Origin: Lamellibrachia columna
Lineage: Eukaryota > Annelida > Polychaeta > Sabellida > Siboglinidae
Length of the DNA stretch: 64,000 nucleotides
Direction: 5' to 3'
NCBI GenBank assembly: GCA_963662155.1
Contig: OY759272.1
Location: forward strand, 49,373,566 to 49,437,565
This document shows positions 59,050 to 64,000 of the stretch, piece by piece. The notes below the pieces were generated by a model. That model saw only the letters and a list, made by a program, of their open reading frames with translations, ran no database searches and was not told the origin of the DNA. Every line of letters starts with the position of its first letter. Positions within the stretch are counted from its first letter, which is position 1. Made by a program: the position numbers and the translations under genes.

Positions 59050-60299
59050 TTGAAACCCCTCTGAAATGATGTTTCCCCTGTTGTTTTCCAGTGGTCCGAC
59101 CTTATCTCGAACATTCTGTTTACTCCTTACATAAGCATAGAAACTCTTGCTGTAATTTTTTTTATATTACCTGCCAATTTTTTTTCAAAGGTTCTTTTAG
59201 ATTTTCTAATTTCAGGTGTAGCTAGGTTAAGTGCCTCTTTGTAATTTGCATAGTCTTCATCCTTTCTGGTACGCCTATAAACCCTCCACATAGTTTGCTG
59301 AAACGCTATTTTTCTAATAGCTTCTTTTGACAACTGTTTCTTTCTAGACCGTTTTCCTAGTTTTTTCAAGGGAACAAATTTATCGATGATACTCTCAATT
59401 TCATATTTTAGAATATTCCAACATTCAATTGCGGTCTTATTCATCAGCATGTTATTCCAATCTAGCTTTGCTAAGTATTTTCTCATATCTTTATAGTTAC
59501 CTTTGTGGAAGTTTCTCCTATAGGTTTTTTATTTTTACTTTCTGATTTTACGTTGATGTCAAAATGTATTTGATTGTGGTCACTGTTACCCAATGGTTCA
59601 TGTATTTTTACATTGTTCACTAATTCTTTTTGTGATGATAAAACTATATCCAATACATTTTCTCCCCTGGTTGGTTCTAGCACGTGCTGAGTAAGGAAGC
59701 TCTCCTGAATTAAAGATAAAAATTGTTGGTCATCACCCCCTGTACTCTCTAGAGATTTCCATTGTATGTGTCCATGGTTAAAATCTCCCATTATGATACA
59801 TTCCCCTTTACTAACTTCCTTTATAGCATTTTGTGTTATCCTCTTTGTTTATGTTTGGACTTCGATAAACTAATCCAATAGTTAATTTTGAATTTCCTGA
59901 AACTATTTTGCACCAAACAGCTTCATCGTAATCTGCTTCGCTTTCTAATTTTATTTCATAAGCCTGAATAGATTCTTTAACATATAAAATAACTCCCCCT
60001 CCCCTTCTTCCTATTCGATCTCTCCTAAACATTACGTATCCTGTCAATCCTAATTCAGCATCTGTAATGTCTGTGTTGGCCCATGATTCGGTTATACCAA
60101 TTATGTGAGGGTCAATATCTTCTACCATAATGTTTAATTATTTTTTCTTATTTACCTAGCATTTAAACACACGCATCTATAACCTGCTTCAGACATGTTT
60201 TTCGGACATTTTGTTCTTGGCTTATCTGTACTAGTGGCCTCTTGTCCTGCTTGAGGCATCTCTAAGTAACACCCCTGCGCTTCTAGTTTAAATAGTGTT

Positions 60300-61025
60300 G
60301 ACTAAATTATTCGTTATGCTACCCATGCCACTGTCTACTGCTGCTGCTAGCCCTTCCGCAAATACTGCTGCCCCCTTTCCACTTAGATGCAGCCCGTCCT
60401 TCATGTACATATCAGCCCTTCCAACAAAACTTCCCTACAAATCCACAAAACCCACTTCCTCTTCCCTACATAGCTTCTCGACTAGCATGTTAATTGCCAT
60501 CCCCAGGGAATTTTGATATATATGACCCCTCCTTCCTACAACTGGTAGAATCCCTGACAGTATTACCTGCTCAACCCGCGTCTGCTTTAGTGTTCTGACC
60601 AAATTCCTGTATTTCCTAACTATGGCAGTTGTACCCTCCCTCTCTACATTATTTGTCCCTCCGTGTACTAAAACAGATCCACCCTTGCCTAAACCCACAA
60701 TGTTTTCTACCCTCTCAGTTATTGCCTCTATTTTGGCCCCAGGCAAGCAAACTACAACGTCCTCTCCCTTGTTTAAGATTCTGTCGGTCTTCCTAATTAT
60801 TGAGTCCCCCACAAACACCCTCGCTAACTTTCTCACCCCCTCTATCACTGCCTCGGAATAGCTCTTCCGATGGATCCCCTCCATCACAGTCTGTCCTGCA
60901 GCCTTGTCACTTGGTGGCAGACTGTTATCAGGCTCTCTCTCACGCATCAACATTTCACCTTTCCCTCCCGTCTCCTGGCTAACTTGTGCTCCCGTCGCCT
61001 TCCCTCCCGTCTCCCTCACTCCCAT
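60300..61025 (-). pseudogene. LINE ORF1 with SGNH esterase domain, one nonsense codon
   Basis: A 196-codon frame: a variable N-terminal region (to about residue 67), then FVGDSIIRK (GDS at 73-75, block I), VVVCLPGAKIEAITERVENI, HGGTNN (GTNN at 123-126, block III), TRVEQVILSGILPVVGRRG and a stop after VGFVDL (60435). Downstream in the same frame the block V sequence DGLHLSGKG is present (about 60372-60398), so a single TGG-type to TAG change split the ORF. This domain is the esterase-like module found in ORF1 of many CR1-type LINEs; its exact role in retrotransposition is unsettled. Confidence 0.75.
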
Positions 61026-61465
61026 CGACTTAACTAACGTCTCCTTCCCCCCGAATCCTTCGCTACTGTCTCCCCCACTCCCCTTTCCTTCGATCCATTT
61101 GTCTTCCCTCCCATTTCTTTCCTTCTCGTCTCCTTTCGTCCTGTCTCTCTATGTCCCGTCTCCTTCCGTCCTGTCTCCTTACGACCTGTCACCTTACCTC
61201 CTCTCAACCTCCTCCCAGGCTGAGGTGAGTTCACCCTAGCATCTCTCTCGACACTTTGTCATCTACTGTCCCCCCACCAGAAGCATTGGCACCACCCACC
61301 TGCTCCCTTTGTACCACTGCCACAACGAGCAGCCTCAGGTCTTCTAAATCCACTACTTCAAGTTCCTTCATCCTCGTACATCCCCTACACTCAAAACTAA
61401 AGCTCAAAACTAAAAGTATCAGCCTGAACCTCAGCCCAGGACTTCTCACACCCGGACTTGACGAA

Positions 61466-61683
<218 letters not shown>

Positions 61684-61879
61684 AATATATAACGTGTGGT
61701 GTTTCCCGGTTTTTGTAAGCACGCCAAAATAGTCTGTCAAACACGTCAATATGGTTTTGTTTCAGACTTCTAAACATGGGCTTGTATAAAGTGCTGAATA
61801 TTATTAGTTTGAAAAGTCTTTCAACCGTCTTATTCTGAATTATTCAGTTCTCAAAAGGACGGGTCACACAGTCGTGGAA

Positions 61880-61970
61880 AATGGTTGGACTCTTGATAAA
61901 CCAATGGATTCCTTGTCCACTTGTCATCTTGGTGTTTTGCCTTTGGTGGCAATTTTGTTAAATCTTGATG
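61880..61970 (+). mobile_element. CR1-like LINE 3' tail fragment
   Basis: GGTTGGACTCTTGATAAACC followed by the CCTTGTCCACTTGTCATC segment and GGCAATTTTGTTAAATCTTG is the conserved 3' terminus of the LINE family, here about 90 bp long with no coding part. Confidence 0.8.
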
Positions 61971-62029
61971 GCACAGTCCTAATTGAGCAATTAATCAATA
62001 TTGCACGATAGATTGAAATTTTGATATTG

Positions 62030-63262
<1,233 letters not shown>

Positions 63263-63359
63263 TCCGGGGAATGAGTACCCTTTGGTTACTAAAAATTAAA
63301 AGCCAGATATGTGAACACTTACATTGTTATGATGCACACTGTGCGAATACATGCCTATA

Positions 63360-64000
63360 TGTGTAACTTGTCATCCTGACATATGTTTTTAAACGTAAAC
63401 TGCTAGCATGTATTTACACAATGTGTAGATAATTTGTTCCATTCATTAATTGTCCTCTCTGAGAACGAGTACTTCCCGATATCTAATATACACTGACCTT
63501 TGCTAAATATTACCTCATGTCCTCTTGCTCTACTATATTTCTTGAGTGACAAAAAATAATTCTATCAATATTTTCACATCCATTCAATATCTTAAAATAC
63601 TTCAATTAGATATTCTCTTAACCACATGACCAGTATGATAATCGCAAGGTGGCAGCACCTTTACTAAACTGAGCTGTGTCACTAGGTGGCACGATTGCAA
63701 AATTGTTGAACATCTAAAAAATTCGTACGGTCGTTTTACATTCTCTTTATGTCATAGTGTCGCATCATTAATTCTGTTGAAGTGAGTGCATTTTATCATG
63801 TTACATGTGTAGGTTGGAGGTGGCAGTTTTCACGGTTAGTATGTCTAACAGCGGTGTGTGAGCGATAATATAACCACTATATTCACTATGACCGCCTAAC
63901 AGCCGGGCAAGAATTGACGTACTCCCGCTTTACATGCGTTGTTGTTGTGCGTGCGTGCGTGTATCCATTGTGATTTTCATCAATACTTTAGCAAATATAT
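63360..64000 (+). repeat. Composite repeat X, copy 3 (runs off the window)
   Basis: Begins with the LINE C-terminal piece (minus orientation; TTCACATCCATTCAATATCT at 63576), crosses the same junction (CTCTTAACCACATGACCAGTAT, about 63615-63636), then follows copy 2: the GGTGGCAGCACCT segment, GGTGGCACGAT, TTAATTCTGTTGAAGTGAGT, GGTTGGAGGTGGCAG, GCGATAATATA, GGGCAAGAATTGACGTACTC and GTGTATCCATTGTGATTTTC. It is still matching at the window edge. Confidence 0.8.

Larger units (their letters stand above)
58118..61449 (-). mobile_element. CR1-like LINE with 5' part retained and 3' end missing
   Basis: From right to left on the minus strand: an ORF1 N-terminal piece (CRGCTRMKELEVVDLEDLRL near 61385, a cysteine-pair/leucine segment), a repetitive stretch (GRKETGRKETGHRETG, 61130-61200), the ORF1 esterase (61025-60435), then ORF2 endonuclease (DIDPHIIGITESWANTDITD, 60128 on; frames broken near 59840, 59500, 59140) and RT to the FADDKQIF region, stopping at KWSGKW (58118). 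The RT end, 3' UTR and CTTGTTAA tail are absent. That is unusual, because LINE copies normally lose the 5' side. Nucleotide identity to 11473-15244 is high in the RT and lower in the endonuclease. Confidence 0.88.

Overview
This is eukaryotic, almost certainly animal, DNA. It is AT-rich, has spliceable exon/intron structure, non-LTR retrotransposons with an APE endonuclease and reverse transcriptase, hAT-type DNA transposons, long (TG)n and (AT)n microsatellites, TTAGGG-like runs and C2H2 zinc-finger arrays with TGEKP linkers. There are no operons, Shine-Dalgarno sites or CRISPR arrays. I cannot name the species. The mix of elements (CR1-like LINEs with an SGNH-esterase ORF1, Rex1-like and L2-like LINEs, BED-hAT elements, a FLYWCH fragment) would suit an aquatic invertebrate or an early-branching vertebrate. 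The only plausible host gene is a 19-finger C2H2 protein at 46323-47963.

Layout. (1) 1-7430: an inverted copy (block A, minus strand) of the region upstream of a zinc-finger gene, invaded by LINEs. (2) 7430-11470: a CpG-containing stretch with unrecognised exon-like pieces and a decayed LINE. (3) 11473-15244: a nearly intact CR1-like LINE on the minus strand with an 872-codon ORF2. (4) 15740-21178: a second LINE on the plus strand, interrupted by a GC-rich hAT-like element with a clean empty site and by two minisatellites grown from its own coding sequence. (5) 21290-24040: Rex1-like and L2-like LINE fragments and a CpG-rich stretch. (6) 24128-37077: a 12.95-kb hAT transposon with 12-bp terminal inverted repeats and a TATGCT target duplication. 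Its transposase is in several exons. Its fourth intron holds an 8.5-kb TTAA-flanked element, which contains a 3.0-kb hAT-type element with a perfect 8-bp duplication, which contains 848 bp of uninterrupted (TG)n. (7) 37420-43425: LINE fragments, a second copy of composite repeat X, and a 1.08-kb hAT-type element. (8) 43426-48420: block B, with the intact zinc-finger gene. (9) 49590-57900: an L2-like LINE, a 4.4-kb array of a 75-bp repeat (about 58 units), then block C with a broken zinc-finger gene. (10) 58118-61449: a CR1-like LINE that has kept its 5' part but lost its 3' end. (11) 61473-63262: (AC)n and palindromic (AT)n arrays. (12) 63360-64000: a third copy of composite X.

How it fits together. 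Blocks A and B are arms of a large inverted duplication about 31 kb apart, and C is a third, less complete copy. In each, monomers of the same 75-bp repeat lie upstream of a zinc-finger exon, but only C has expanded them into a satellite. LINE insertions present in one arm and absent from the other give reciprocal empty sites and a relative chronology. Most other open reading frames are decayed transposons or repeats that happen to be open. All comparisons were made by eye; no alignment or database search was run.
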